Assembly: GCA_041687675.1 (NCBI GenBank)
Contig: JAWLBM010000001.1
Span: 62,001-126,000 of the forward strand
Origin: JAWLBM01 sp041687675
Lineage (GTDB): Bacteria; Pseudomonadota; Alphaproteobacteria; Rhizobiales; Pleomorphomonadaceae
Reading direction: 5' to 3'
Length of the DNA: 64,000 nucleotides
The translations under genes were made by a program, and so were the position numbers. Below the pieces are notes generated by a model that saw nothing but the letters and a program-made list of their open reading frames with translations, did not search any database and had not been told where the DNA came from. Positions 43,827-52,754 of this stretch are shown one piece after another. How positions within the stretch are numbered: the first letter of the stretch is position 1; every line of letters starts with the position of its first letter.

Positions 43827-44813
43827 ATGGCGCGCAGGAAGCCCTTCGTCGTGGTGACGCGGAAACTCCCGGAGGTCGTCGAGACCCGCATGCGGGAGCT
43901 GTTCGAGACGCGGCTCAACACCGAGGACCGGCCGATGACGCAGGCCGAACTGGTGGAGGCGGTGAAGACCGCCGACGTGCTGGTGCCGACCGTGACCGAC
44001 CGCATCGACGCCGGCGTGCTCTCCCAGGCCGGGCCGAACCTCAAGCTCGTCGCCAACTTCGGCAACGGCGTCGACAACATCGACGTGGAGACCGCCACCG
44101 CCCGCGGCATCACGGTCACCAACACGCCGGGGGTGCTCACCGAGGACACCGCCGACATGACCATGGCGCTGATCCTGGCGGTGCCGCGCCGGATCGCCCA
44201 GGGCATCAAGGTGATCGAGGCCGGCGAGTGGCACGGCTGGTCGCCGACCTGGATGCTCGGCCACCGGATCTGGGGCAAGCGGCTCGGCATCATCGGCATG
44301 GGCCGGATCGGCCAGGCGGTGGCGCGGCGGGCGCTCGCCTTCGGCATGTCGATCCACTACCACAACCGCCGCCGCGTCCCCGCCCAGGTGGAGGAGAGGC
44401 TGGAGGCGACCTACTGGGAGAGCCTCGACCAGATGCTCGCCCGCATGGACGTGGTCTCGATCCACTGCCCGCACACGCCGGGCACCTACCATCTCCTGTC
44501 GGCGCGGCGGCTGAAGCTCTTGAAGAAGGAGGCCTATGTCGTCAACACCGCCCGCGGCGAGGTCGTCGACGAGAATGCCCTCGCCCGCATGCTGGAGGCG
44601 GGCGACCTCGCCGGCGCCGGCCTCGACGTATTCGAGCACGAGCCGGCGGTGAACCCGAAGCTGAAGAAGTCCGACCGGGTGGTGCTGCTGCCGCACATGG
44701 GCTCGGCCACCATCGAGGGCCGCATCGACATGGGCGAGAAGGTCATCATCAACATCAAGACCTTCATGGACGGCCACCGCCCGCCCGACCGCGTCCTGCC
44801 GTCGATGCTGTGA
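43827..44813 (+). CDS. D-2-hydroxyacid dehydrogenase (glyoxylate/hydroxypyruvate reductase-like)
   Basis: This 328-residue NAD(P)-dependent enzyme has the split substrate/cofactor fold. Rossmann motif GIIGMGRIGQAVARRA, catalytic Arg in VNTARGEVVDENAL, Glu in GLDVFEHEP, and His in LLPHMGSAT are all present. It reduces glyoxylate or hydroxypyruvate in the best-known relatives. ATG 43827 has a purine-rich leader (GAGGCGAGGCGAG). It may stand alone in its transcript. Confidence 0.92.
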   Translation: MARRKPFVVVTRKLPEVVETRMRELFETRLNTEDRPMTQAELVEAVKTADVLVPTVTDRIDAGVLSQAGPNLKLVANFGNGVDNIDVETATARGITVTNTPGVLTEDTADMTMALILAVPRRIAQGIKVIEAGEWHGWSPTWMLGHRIWGKRLGIIGMGRIGQAVARRALAFGMSIHYHNRRRVPAQVEERLEATYWESLDQMLARMDVVSIHCPHTPGTYHLLSARRLKLLKKEAYVVNTARGEVVDENALARMLEAGDLAGAGLDVFEHEPAVNPKLKKSDRVVLLPHMGSATIEGRIDMGEKVIINIKTFMDGHRPPDRVLPSML

Positions 44814-44832
44814 GGCCGGCGACCCCGGCCGC

Positions 44833-44958
44833 TCAGCCCGTCAGGATGTTGAACAGGACGAAGAGCACGACGGCGACCAGCGCCAGTTCCACCAGCGTCA
44901 GGACGAGCAGGACGGCGAAGTCCAGGATCGCGAAGACGAGCCGCAGCAGGAAGACCAT
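44833..44958 (-). CDS. Possible 41-residue hydrophobic membrane peptide
   Basis: Downstream of the MoeB gene the minus strand encodes a 41-residue, almost wholly hydrophobic peptide (MVFLLRLVFAILDFAVLLVL and on), enough for one long or two short membrane helices. It ends 19 bases before the convergent dehydrogenase stop. No clear ribosome site precedes ATG 44958, so translation would rely on coupling. Coding status is uncertain. Confidence 0.35.
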   Translation of the reverse strand: MVFLLRLVFAILDFAVLLVLTLVELALVAVVLFVLFNILTG

Positions 44959-44994
44959 CCGCGGATCGTAGCCGGAACTGTCATTTTCATCAAT

Positions 44995-45750
44995 TCACGC
45001 GCCGCGCCGCCGGTAGCGGATCGTCTCGAAGCGCATCGCCAGGGTGTCGACCATCAGCAGGCGGCCGACCAGCGGCTCGCCGATGCCGCAGACGAGCTTG
45101 ATCACCTCCATCGCCTGCAGCGAGCCCATGATCCCCGGCAGCGCGCCGACGACGCCCGCCTCCGCGCAGGTCGGCACCAGGCCGGCGGGGGGCGGCTCGG
45201 GGAAGAGGTCGCGGTAGCCGGGCAGCCGGCGGCCCTCGGCGTCCTCGGCATAGGGCGTCAGGGTGGTGATCGTGCCGTCGAAGGTGCCGATCGCCGCCGT
45301 CACCAGCGGCCGGCCCACCGCCTCGGCGGTATCGGCGAGGAGGTAGCGGGTGGTGAAGTTGTCCGACCCGTCCACCGCGATGTCGTAGGCCTCGACCAGC
45401 GCCGCGGCGTTGTCCGGACCGAGCCGCACCGGGTGCGCCTCCACCGCCACATGCGGGTTGACCGCCGCCACCGCCCGCGCCGCGCTGTCGACCTTGAGTT
45501 CGCCCACCTCCCTGGTGGCGTGGATCACCTGCCGCTGCAGGTTGGACAGCGACACCCGGTCGTCGTCGACGAGGCCGAGGGTGCCGATCCCCGCCGCGGC
45601 GAGATACTGGATCACCGGCGCGCCGAGCCCGCCCGCGCCCACCACCAGCACCCGCGCCGCCTTCAGCCGCGCCTGCCCCGGCCCGCCCACCTCGCGCAGG
45701 ATGATGTGGCGGGCATAGCGTTCGATCTCGGCGGGGGAGAGGGTGCTCAT
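44995..45750 (-). CDS. MoeB/ThiF-type ubiquitin-like-protein adenylyltransferase
   Basis: This E1-like enzyme adenylates the C-terminus of a sulfur-carrier protein (MoaD or ThiS). The 251 residues contain the ATP-binding GAGGLGAPVIQYLAAAG, the NLQRQVIH segment, GSDNFTTRY, and a candidate catalytic Cys in PTCAEAGVVG. Length and lack of a C-terminal rhodanese domain fit MoeB/HesA proteins. Neither moaD nor thiS is adjacent, so the pathway is not settled. The zinc-binding CxxC pairs of E. coli MoeB are not obvious. Confidence 0.88.
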   Translation of the reverse strand: MSTLSPAEIERYARHIILREVGGPGQARLKAARVLVVGAGGLGAPVIQYLAAAGIGTLGLVDDDRVSLSNLQRQVIHATREVGELKVDSAARAVAAVNPHVAVEAHPVRLGPDNAAALVEAYDIAVDGSDNFTTRYLLADTAEAVGRPLVTAAIGTFDGTITTLTPYAEDAEGRRLPGYRDLFPEPPPAGLVPTCAEAGVVGALPGIMGSLQAMEVIKLVCGIGEPLVGRLLMVDTLAMRFETIRYRRRGA

Positions 45751-45875
45751 GGCAAAGGCTTAGGCCCGGGCGCCGCCGATGGCAACGGGGGCGTGACGGC
45801 GGGCACTGGAAGGTCACGAGCCGACGAGCCGCGCCGTCCCGGCGGGGACCGCCCGGGACGGCGGCGCCGGGCCCG

Positions 45876-45925
45876 GATGGCGGGCCGGGATGGCAGGCCG
45901 GGGTGGCGGACCCGGGGTGGCTGGG
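45876..45925. repeat. Degenerate GC-rich tandem repeat, about 14-bp period
   Basis: GATGGCGGGCCGGG is followed by ATGGCAGGCCGGGG, TGGCGGACCCGGGG and a partial unit. That makes about three and a half copies, directly before the inverted repeat element. No coding role is seen. Confidence 0.6.
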
Positions 45926-45959
45926 TCGCCCCGTTATGGACGGCGCCGCCGCTCCGGTT

Positions 45960-46045
45960 CGTCATCCCGGCGAAAGCCGGGATCTAGCCCCCAACGTCTT
46001 GACTCAGCTACCGAATTCTGGATCCCGGCTTTCGCCGGGATGACG
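45960..46045. repeat. REP-like element: 25-bp perfect inverted repeat with nested hairpins
   Basis: Arms at 45960-45984 and 46021-46045 are exact reverse complements around a 36-base spacer. Each arm has its own stem, CCCGGCGAAAGCCGGG. Sequences of this kind (GTCATCCCGGCGAAAGCCGG) are dispersed in many proteobacterial genomes. It occupies the 397-base gap between moeB and hslU, where nothing else but the tandem repeat is seen. It could fold in either transcript and protect or terminate the 3' end of hslU mRNA. Confidence 0.9.
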
Positions 46046-46147
46046 TTGGTAGCCGTTCCAGTCGCCCTCAAGGCGCGAGCCCTTCGCCACTGAGCGCAAC
46101 TCGCCGTCCCGACCGGTGAAGGCTCTGGCCCCCGCCTCCTCCGGCCC

Positions 46148-47452
46148 CTACAGGATGAACCGGGACAGGTCGGCGTTCCTGGCGAGGTCGCCGACGGAGC
46201 GTTGGACGAAGTCGGCGTCGATGGTGACGGTCTCGCCGCCGCGGTCGGGGGCGGTGAAGGAGATGTCGTCGAGGATGCGCTCCATCACCGTCTGCAGCCG
46301 CCGGGCGCCGATGTTCTCCACCGAGGCGTTCACCTCCACCGCGATCGAGGCGATGGCGTCCACCCCGTCGTCGGTGACGGCGAGGGTGACGCCCTCGGTG
46401 CCGAGCAGCGCCACATACTGCTTGATCAGGCTCGCCTCCGGCTCGGTCAGGATGCGGCGGAAGTCGTCCTTCTCCAGCGCCCGCAGCTCCACCCGGATCG
46501 GCAGCCGGCCCTGCAGCTCGGGCAGGAGGTCGGACGGCTTGGAGACGTGGAAGGCGCCGGAGGCGATGAACAGGATGTGGTCGGTCTTCACCGGCCCGTA
46601 CTTGGTGGCGACCGTGGTGCCCTCGATGAGGGGCAGGAGGTCGCGCTGGACGCCCTCGCGGCTGACGTCGCCGCCGACGCGGCCCTCGCGGGCGCAGATC
46701 TTGTCGATCTCGTCGAGGAAGACGATGCCGTTGTTCTCCACCGACTGGATCGCCTCCTGCACCACCTGGTCCTGGTCGAGCAGCTTGTCGCTCTCCTCCT
46801 GGATCAGCAGCTCGTAGGAATCCTTGACGGAGACGCGGCGGGCCTTCTTCTGGCCGCCCATCATCTTCGACATCATCTCCGAGAGGTTCATCACCCCGAC
46901 GGAGGCGCCGGGCATGCCCGGCAGCTCGAAGGTGGGGGCCTGCGGCGAGGCGGCGACCTGGACCTCGATCTCCTTGTCGTCGAGCACGCCGTCGCGCAGC
47001 TTGCGGCGGAAGGCGTCGCGGGTCGCCGGGCTGGAGCCGGGACCGACCAGGGCGTCGAGCACGCGCTCCTCGGCCAGCGAGTGGGCCTTGGCGCGCACGT
47101 CCTTGCGGCGCGCCTCCTTGACGAGGCCGATGGCGGTCTCGGTGAGGTCGCGCACGATCTGCTCGACGTCGCGGCCGACATAGCCGACCTCGGTGAACTT
47201 GGTGGCCTCGACCTTGATGAAGGGCGCGTTGGCGAGCTTCGCGAGCCGGCGGGAGATCTCGGTCTTGCCGACGCCGGTCGGGCCGATCATCAGGATGTTC
47301 TTCGGCAGCACCTCCTCGCGCAGCGACCCTTCCAGCTTGAGGCGGCGCCAGCGGTTGCGCAGCGCGATGGCGACCGCGCGCTTGGCGTCCTTCTGCCCGA
47401 CGATGTAGCGGTCGAGCTCGGAGACGATCTCGCGGGGCGAAAAATCGGTCAT
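46148..47452 (-). CDS. hslU: ATP-dependent protease ATPase subunit HslU
   Basis: This AAA+ unfoldase caps the HslV peptidase. The 434 residues include Walker A GPTGVGKTE, the pore-loop region, a DSYELLIQEE-containing I-domain, Walker B NGIVFLDEIDKI, sensor and arginine-finger regions. The family C-terminus LARNADLSRFIL inserts into HslV pockets. It lies 13 bases downstream of hslV in one operon, the usual order. Confidence 0.96.
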   Translation of the reverse strand: MTDFSPREIVSELDRYIVGQKDAKRAVAIALRNRWRRLKLEGSLREEVLPKNILMIGPTGVGKTEISRRLAKLANAPFIKVEATKFTEVGYVGRDVEQIVRDLTETAIGLVKEARRKDVRAKAHSLAEERVLDALVGPGSSPATRDAFRRKLRDGVLDDKEIEVQVAASPQAPTFELPGMPGASVGVMNLSEMMSKMMGGQKKARRVSVKDSYELLIQEESDKLLDQDQVVQEAIQSVENNGIVFLDEIDKICAREGRVGGDVSREGVQRDLLPLIEGTTVATKYGPVKTDHILFIASGAFHVSKPSDLLPELQGRLPIRVELRALEKDDFRRILTEPEASLIKQYVALLGTEGVTLAVTDDGVDAIASIAVEVNASVENIGARRLQTVMERILDDISFTAPDRGGETVTIDADFVQRSVGDLARNADLSRFIL

Positions 47453-47465
47453 GGGATCCTCGGGG

Positions 47466-48029
47466 TCACGCGGAGGCGGCGTCGAGGCTTTCGACCACGA
47501 CGTTGGCGTTGGTGTAGACGCAGATGTCGGCGGCGATCGCCATGGCGCGGCGGGCGATCGCCTCGGCGTCCATGTCGGTGTCGATCAGCGCGCGGGCGGC
47601 GGCGAGCGCGTAGGTGCCGCCGGAGCCGATGCCCATGACCCCGCTCTCCGGCTCCAGCACGTCGCCGGTGCCGGTCAGCACCAGGCTGGTGGTGCGGTCG
47701 GCGACGATCATCATCGCCTCCAGCCGCCGCAGGTAGCGGTCGGTGCGCCAGTCCTTGGCGAGCTCGACGCAGGCGCGGGTGAGCTGGCCCGGATACTGCT
47801 CGAGCTTGGCCTCGAGCCGCTCGAACAGGGTGAAGGCGTCGGCGGTCGCCCCGGCGAAGCCGGCGATGACGTCGCCGCGGCCGAGCGGGCGCACCTTGCG
47901 GGCCGTGTGCTTGATCACGGTCTGGCCGAGCGAGACCTGGCCGTCGCCCGCCACCACCACCTTGCCAGCCTTGCGGACGGTCACGATCGTCGTGCCGTGC
48001 CAGACTGGGATCTGCCTGTCCTCGGACAT
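47466..48029 (-). CDS. hslV: ATP-dependent protease peptidase subunit HslV
   Basis: This threonine peptidase has 187 residues from ATG 48029, which has a strong AAGGAG site. The catalytic Thr follows a short leader: MSEDRQIPVWHG-TTIVTVRK. The N-terminal nucleophile is therefore at residue 13 rather than directly after Met, a feature of alphaproteobacterial HslV that requires leader removal. GDGQVSLGQT and GSGGTYALAAARAL are diagnostic. It forms a double hexamer with HslU rings. Confidence 0.96.
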   Translation of the reverse strand: MSEDRQIPVWHGTTIVTVRKAGKVVVAGDGQVSLGQTVIKHTARKVRPLGRGDVIAGFAGATADAFTLFERLEAKLEQYPGQLTRACVELAKDWRTDRYLRRLEAMMIVADRTTSLVLTGTGDVLEPESGVMGIGSGGTYALAAARALIDTDMDAEAIARRAMAIAADICVYTNANVVVESLDAASA

Positions 48030-48211
48030 GAGCCACTCCTTCGGCGGGCGGCGCGGCCCGCAGCACCGCCGTCGCCCCTCTGATCCGGCGGATCCCGGTC
48101 GGGAGCCGCGAGCGATCCCTGGCTTTGACCGCCGGGGATCTGCGTCTATGTATGCGCCGCCGCGGTTTTCGCAAACCGCTCCGCTCGACGCCAACCGCCG
48201 GGACCCCCGCG

Positions 48212-49111
48212 ATGCGCCTCCTCGTGTTCGGATATGGATACTCCGCCGCCGCCGCAGTCGCCCGCCTGCGGGCCCGCTTCGAGCGGATCGGCGGCACCAC
48301 GCGCTCGCCCGGCAAGGCCGGGGCGATGCGGGCGGAGGACGTCGAGCCCTTCCTGTTCGACGGCGAGCGGCGCGAGCCGGCGCTGGCCGAGGCGGTGCGC
48401 GGGGCGAGCCACCTCCTCGTCTCGATCTCGCCGGCCTTCGACCGGCCGGAGGTGGTGGCGCGCTCCTTCGCCGACCCGGTGCTGCACGCTTTCGGCGAGG
48501 ACCTCAGGGCCGGCCACGCCGCCGAGCGCAGCATCGTCTATCTCTCCACCATCGGCGTCTACGGTGACGCCGGCGGCGCCTGGGTCGACGAGGACTGGCC
48601 CTGCGAGCCGGACTCCGCGCGCACCGCGGCGCGGCGCTCGGCCGAGGAGGGCTGGCTGGAGCTCGGCCGCGAGACCGGCGCGGCGGTCTCAGTGCTGCGC
48701 CTCTCCGGCATCTACGGCCCCGGCCGCAACACCTTCGTCAACCTCGCCGAGGGCACCGCCCGCCGGCTGGTGAAGCCGGGGCAGGTGTTCAACCGCATCC
48801 ACGTGGAGGACATCGCCCAGGCGGTGGACCGGGCCTTCGCCGTCCGGGCGCGTGGAATCTTCAACATCACCGACGACGAGCCGGCGCCGCCGCAGGACGT
48901 CGTGGCCTACGCCGCCGAGCTGATGGGCGTCGCCCCGCCGCCCGAGCAGGACTTCGCGACGGCGCCCCTCTCGCCGATGGCGCGCAGCTTCTACGGCTCC
49001 AACAAGCGGGTGTTCAACGCCCGCAGCAAGCACGTGCTGGGCATGGCCTACCACTATCCGAACTACCGGGTGGCGCTCAGGCGGATGTGGGAGGAGGACG
49101 GCTGGCGCTGA
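48212..49111 (+). CDS. NAD(P)-dependent epimerase/SDR-family protein (YeeZ-like)
   Basis: The 299-residue product has an atypical, short extended-SDR fold. An N-terminal nucleotide site FGYGYSAAAAVARLR is followed by LSTIGVYGDAGG, LRLSGIYGPGRN and IHVEDIAQAVDRAF. In place of YxxxK, the Arg/Ser-rich TAARRSAEEGW follows the usual position, so catalytic activity should be checked. The substrate is unknown. It is divergent from hslV across 182 bases. Confidence 0.85.
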   Translation: MRLLVFGYGYSAAAAVARLRARFERIGGTTRSPGKAGAMRAEDVEPFLFDGERREPALAEAVRGASHLLVSISPAFDRPEVVARSFADPVLHAFGEDLRAGHAAERSIVYLSTIGVYGDAGGAWVDEDWPCEPDSARTAARRSAEEGWLELGRETGAAVSVLRLSGIYGPGRNTFVNLAEGTARRLVKPGQVFNRIHVEDIAQAVDRAFAVRARGIFNITDDEPAPPQDVVAYAAELMGVAPPPEQDFATAPLSPMARSFYGSNKRVFNARSKHVLGMAYHYPNYRVALRRMWEEDGWR

Positions 49112-49114
49112 GCG

Positions 49115-49708
49115 TCACAGCGAGGCGAGCCGCTCGGCCTCGTCGGCGAGCCGCCTCAGCAGCCGCTGCAGCTCGCCCGCGCGGACCTCGTCGAGCAGGG
49201 TGCCGTCGGCGGCGAAGGCGCCGGCCGCGTGGGTGATGGTGACCTCCTCCGGCAGCACCGTGGCGCCGAGGCCGAGCTCCAAGACCTGCCGCAGGTGCAT
49301 CGCGGCGCGCAGGCCCCCGAAGGGCCCCCCCGACGTGGAGCCGACCGCCCAGACCCGACCCGTCCACGGGCTTGCCGCGGCGGCGCCGGCGGGGCGCACC
49401 CGGCTCACCCAGCACAGGGCATTGACCAGGGCCGGCGGCACCGAGGCGTTGTGCTCCGGGGTCGCGACGAAGATGCCGGAATGGGCCGCCATCAGGCCGT
49501 GCAGGCGGCGGGCCGGCTCGGGCACGCCGGCCTCCGCCTCGAGGTCGGCGTCGTAGATCGGCAGCGGGTAGTCGGCCAGCGAGATCCGCGTCACCTCGAC
49601 GTCGGCGAGGGCGAGGGTCTGCACCGCGAGCGAGGCGAGGGCCGCGCTGTGGCCGCCGCTGCGCAGCGATCCGGGGAAGACGAGGATGCGGGCCTTGGTA
49701 CGCGGCAT
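49115..49708 (-). CDS. NADPH-dependent FMN reductase family protein
   Basis: This 197-residue flavodoxin-fold protein has the FMN phosphate loop FPGSLRSGGHSAALA near residue 12 and ATPEHNASVPPALVNAL, the flavin-contacting segment of ChrR/YieF-like quinone and azo reductases. An Ala-rich insertion (AGAAAASP) precedes the SSGGPFGG loop. The role is probably quinone or chromate-type reduction with antioxidant effect. It is convergent with the epimerase gene (3-base gap). Confidence 0.88.
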   Translation of the reverse strand: MPRTKARILVFPGSLRSGGHSAALASLAVQTLALADVEVTRISLADYPLPIYDADLEAEAGVPEPARRLHGLMAAHSGIFVATPEHNASVPPALVNALCWVSRVRPAGAAAASPWTGRVWAVGSTSGGPFGGLRAAMHLRQVLELGLGATVLPEEVTITHAAGAFAADGTLLDEVRAGELQRLLRRLADEAERLASL

Positions 49709-49768
49709 CGGGAGTCCCGGGAACGGGCGGCCGGTGGGGCGGCGCGAGGGTGCGCGCCGCCCGGCGGG

Positions 49769-50434
<666 letters not shown>

Positions 50435-50462
50435 CGCGCGTCTCCGTTGTGTTGCCGGCGGC

Positions 50463-50771
50463 TCAGCGCTCGCCGCGGCGGCGGACGGACCCGAGCAGCA
50501 CCAGAAGGATCCCGACCACGCCGCCGACCGCGAAGGTCGGCCAGAGGAGCACGGACTGGATCACCGGATCCCATAGATAGGGATGGACGTAGCGCTGGAC
50601 CACGGCCTGGGCCAGGTTGAGGGAGTCGGGGCTCAGCGAGAACCAGGTCTGGCCGAGCGGCGTTGTCACGATGCGGTCGGCCGCGAGCGAGCTGATCCCG
50701 TCGGCGACGAGGGCGATGAAGGATGCAGCAAATATGATCAGGCCCGCGAGCCGGAGCAGGAATCTGATCAT
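50463..50771 (-). CDS. Small inner-membrane protein, two predicted helices
   Basis: The product is 102 residues. A hydrophobic helix at about 4-24 (LLRLAGLIIFAASFIALVAD) and another at about 72-95 flank a roughly 45-residue periplasmic loop (LGQTWFSLSPDSLNLAQAVV). A short Arg-rich tail ends it. The layout is recalled from hypothetical proteins of Rhizobiales. No function is known. It lies upstream of msrA in the same direction. Confidence 0.75.
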   Translation of the reverse strand: MIRFLLRLAGLIIFAASFIALVADGISSLAADRIVTTPLGQTWFSLSPDSLNLAQAVVQRYVHPYLWDPVIQSVLLWPTFAVGGVVGILLVLLGSVRRRGER

Positions 50772-50987
50772 GTGGACGAACCCCGCTTTCCGGGCGGCCC
50801 GGGCCGGCCGCTCCTTCCGTGTCCTTGCTGCAACGCACCGACGCGGGCGTGCGTTTCGCCCCCGGACCGGCGGGAGGTCGCCTTTCGCCCCGGCGGCGAC
50901 CCGTCTATGTTACACAACGTCAATTCGGGCCGCGACGGAAGGGGCCACTCCGCCGGCGATGCAGATTTTGATGGGAGCAGGAGATCC

Positions 50988-51506
50988 ATGCGCACGAGTT
51001 TACTTGCCGGCGTCGGGCTTGCGCTGACGCTCGCGGCCTGCGGCAGCCGCGGCGGATACACCGAGCAGCGCGTCGCTCCCCTCGCGCCGCAGCCGATCGC
51101 TCCGGTGAGCGCGGGCCAGCTGCCGCCGCTCGACCCGAGCCTCGCCGGCCAGCCTGACCCAATGGCCGAGCCCACCACCGACGTCGCCGTGGCGGCGCCC
51201 GCTCCGGACCCGTCGCAGGCGCTGGAGATCCGCCGGCCGGACCTCTCCGGCGGCTGGACCATCGCTTCGGGCGGCGAGACCTGCCAGCTGTTCATGAGCC
51301 TCACCACCTGGTCCGGCGGCTACCGCGCCAACACCCGCGGCTGCGCCTCCGACGAGCTGAAGTCCGTCGGCGCCTGGGACCTCGCCGGCAAGGAGGTGGT
51401 GCTGAAGGACAGCACCGGGGCGCCGATCGCCCGGCTGCTGGCCTCGGCGCCGACGCGCTTCTCCGGCCAGTCCACCGCCGGGCGCGGGATCCAGGTCTAC
51501 CGCTGA
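50988..51506 (+). CDS. Omp19-like lipoprotein with protease-inhibitor (AprI/Inh) domain
   Basis: ATG 50988 follows a GGAG site and gives 172 residues. The lipobox is LTLAACGS with lipid-modified Cys18. A Pro/Ala-rich linker (about 25-80) follows, then an inhibitor-type beta-barrel domain with the Cys pair in GETCQLFMSL and TRGCASDELKS, and a conserved GAWDLAGKEVVL core. Architecture and length match Brucella Omp19, an outer-membrane lipoprotein that inhibits host proteases. In a non-pathogen it may protect against environmental proteases. Confidence 0.85.
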   Translation: MRTSLLAGVGLALTLAACGSRGGYTEQRVAPLAPQPIAPVSAGQLPPLDPSLAGQPDPMAEPTTDVAVAAPAPDPSQALEIRRPDLSGGWTIASGGETCQLFMSLTTWSGGYRANTRGCASDELKSVGAWDLAGKEVVLKDSTGAPIARLLASAPTRFSGQSTAGRGIQVYR

Positions 51507-51548
51507 GCCGACCCGCCGCCGAGCCCAACCCGAGGACCAGAGGTTCGA

Positions 51549-52751
51549 GTGTCCCCCGTCCCGCATGCGCTCACGGCCTCCGAGGCGGCCGTGGACCGAC
51601 CCGTCGGCCGTGCGGTCACCGAGGCCTACGACCATCTGGCGGCCACCGGCGAGATTACCCCGGACCCGGCCCAGAGGGCGGTGGCCGGGCGGCTCGACCA
51701 CCTGGTGCTGCAACTCGGCGAGCGGCGCCTCGCCTCCAAGCGCAGCGCCCTCGGCTGGCTCTTCGCCCGCAGGAAGCCCGAGGCCGCCGGCGCGGAGCTG
51801 CGCGGCCTCTACATCTGGGGCGGCGTCGGCCGCGGCAAGACCATGCTGATGGATCTCTTCTTCGACCGCGCGCCGGTCGAGAAGAAGCGCCGCCAGCACT
51901 TCCACGTCTTCATGGCAGAGGTCCACGCCCGGGTGTTCGAGGCCCGGCGCCAGCTCGCCGAGGGCGTCGACCGCGACCCGGTCGACATCGTCGCCGAGTC
52001 GCTCGCGGCCGACATGACGCTGATCTGCTTCGACGAGTTCTCGGTGACCGACATCGCCGACGCGATGATCCTCGGGCGGCTGTTCGGCAAGCTGTTCGAG
52101 CGCGGGGTGGTGCTGGTCGCGACCTCAAACGTCGAGCCGGACCTGCTCTACGAGGGCGGCATCAACCGCGACCATTTCCTGCCCTTCATCCGCATGCTGA
52201 AGACGCGCACCGAGGTGGTCCACCTCGGCGCGGCGACCGACTACCGGCTGGAGAAGCTCGGCCGGGCGGAGGTCTACCTGTCGCCGCTCGGCCGCGACGC
52301 CGACCTCGCCATGGACCGGCTGTGGCTGCGCCTCACCGGCGCCGAGGCGGGCGCGTCGCGCCGGCTGAAGGTGCATGGCCGCGAGGTGGAGGTGCCGATG
52401 GCGGTGGACGGGATGGCGCGGTTCGACTTCGCCGACCTCTGCAGCCGGCCGCTCGGGGCCTCCGACTACCGGGCGGTGGCCGACGCCTTCCATACGGTCT
52501 TCCTCGGCCGGGTGCCGCAGCTGGACTACGAACGCCGCAACGAGGCCAAGCGCTTCATCACCCTCGTCGACACCCTCTACGACGCCGGCGTGAAGCTCGT
52601 GGTCTCCGCCGCCGCCGAGCCGGCGGAGCTCTACCGGGCGCGGAGCGGCGCCGAGGCCTTCGAGTTCGACCGCACGGCCTCCCGCCTCGTCGAGATGCGC
52701 TCGGAGGAATACATCGCCCGGCCACGGCGCGAGGTTCGCGTCGCCGGCTGA
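51549..52751 (+). CDS. zapE: Cell division protein ZapE (AFG1-like ATPase)
   Basis: This 400-residue P-loop ATPase has Walker A GGVGRGKTMLMD near residue 97 and Walker B LICFDEFSVTDIADAM, then ATSNVEPD and the family-specific FLPFIRMLK region. ZapE homologues destabilise FtsZ polymers late in division in E. coli; mitochondrial AFG1 acts in protein quality control. The start is GTG, 42 bases after the Omp19-like gene, so the two may be cotranscribed. Confidence 0.92.
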   Translation: MSPVPHALTASEAAVDRPVGRAVTEAYDHLAATGEITPDPAQRAVAGRLDHLVLQLGERRLASKRSALGWLFARRKPEAAGAELRGLYIWGGVGRGKTMLMDLFFDRAPVEKKRRQHFHVFMAEVHARVFEARRQLAEGVDRDPVDIVAESLAADMTLICFDEFSVTDIADAMILGRLFGKLFERGVVLVATSNVEPDLLYEGGINRDHFLPFIRMLKTRTEVVHLGAATDYRLEKLGRAEVYLSPLGRDADLAMDRLWLRLTGAEAGASRRLKVHGREVEVPMAVDGMARFDFADLCSRPLGASDYRAVADAFHTVFLGRVPQLDYERRNEAKRFITLVDTLYDAGVKLVVSAAAEPAELYRARSGAEAFEFDRTASRLVEMRSEEYIARPRREVRVAG

Positions 52752-52754
52752 GCT

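Noticed and set aside
45960..46045. Inverted repeat as ends of an insertion sequence
   Set aside because: Only 36 bases lie between the arms, there is no transposase and no target duplication is visible.
45433..46093. Plus-strand frames through the inverted repeat (VIPAKAGI, WIPAFAGMT type)
   Set aside because: These peptides are the standard translation of dispersed hairpin repeats, not proteins.
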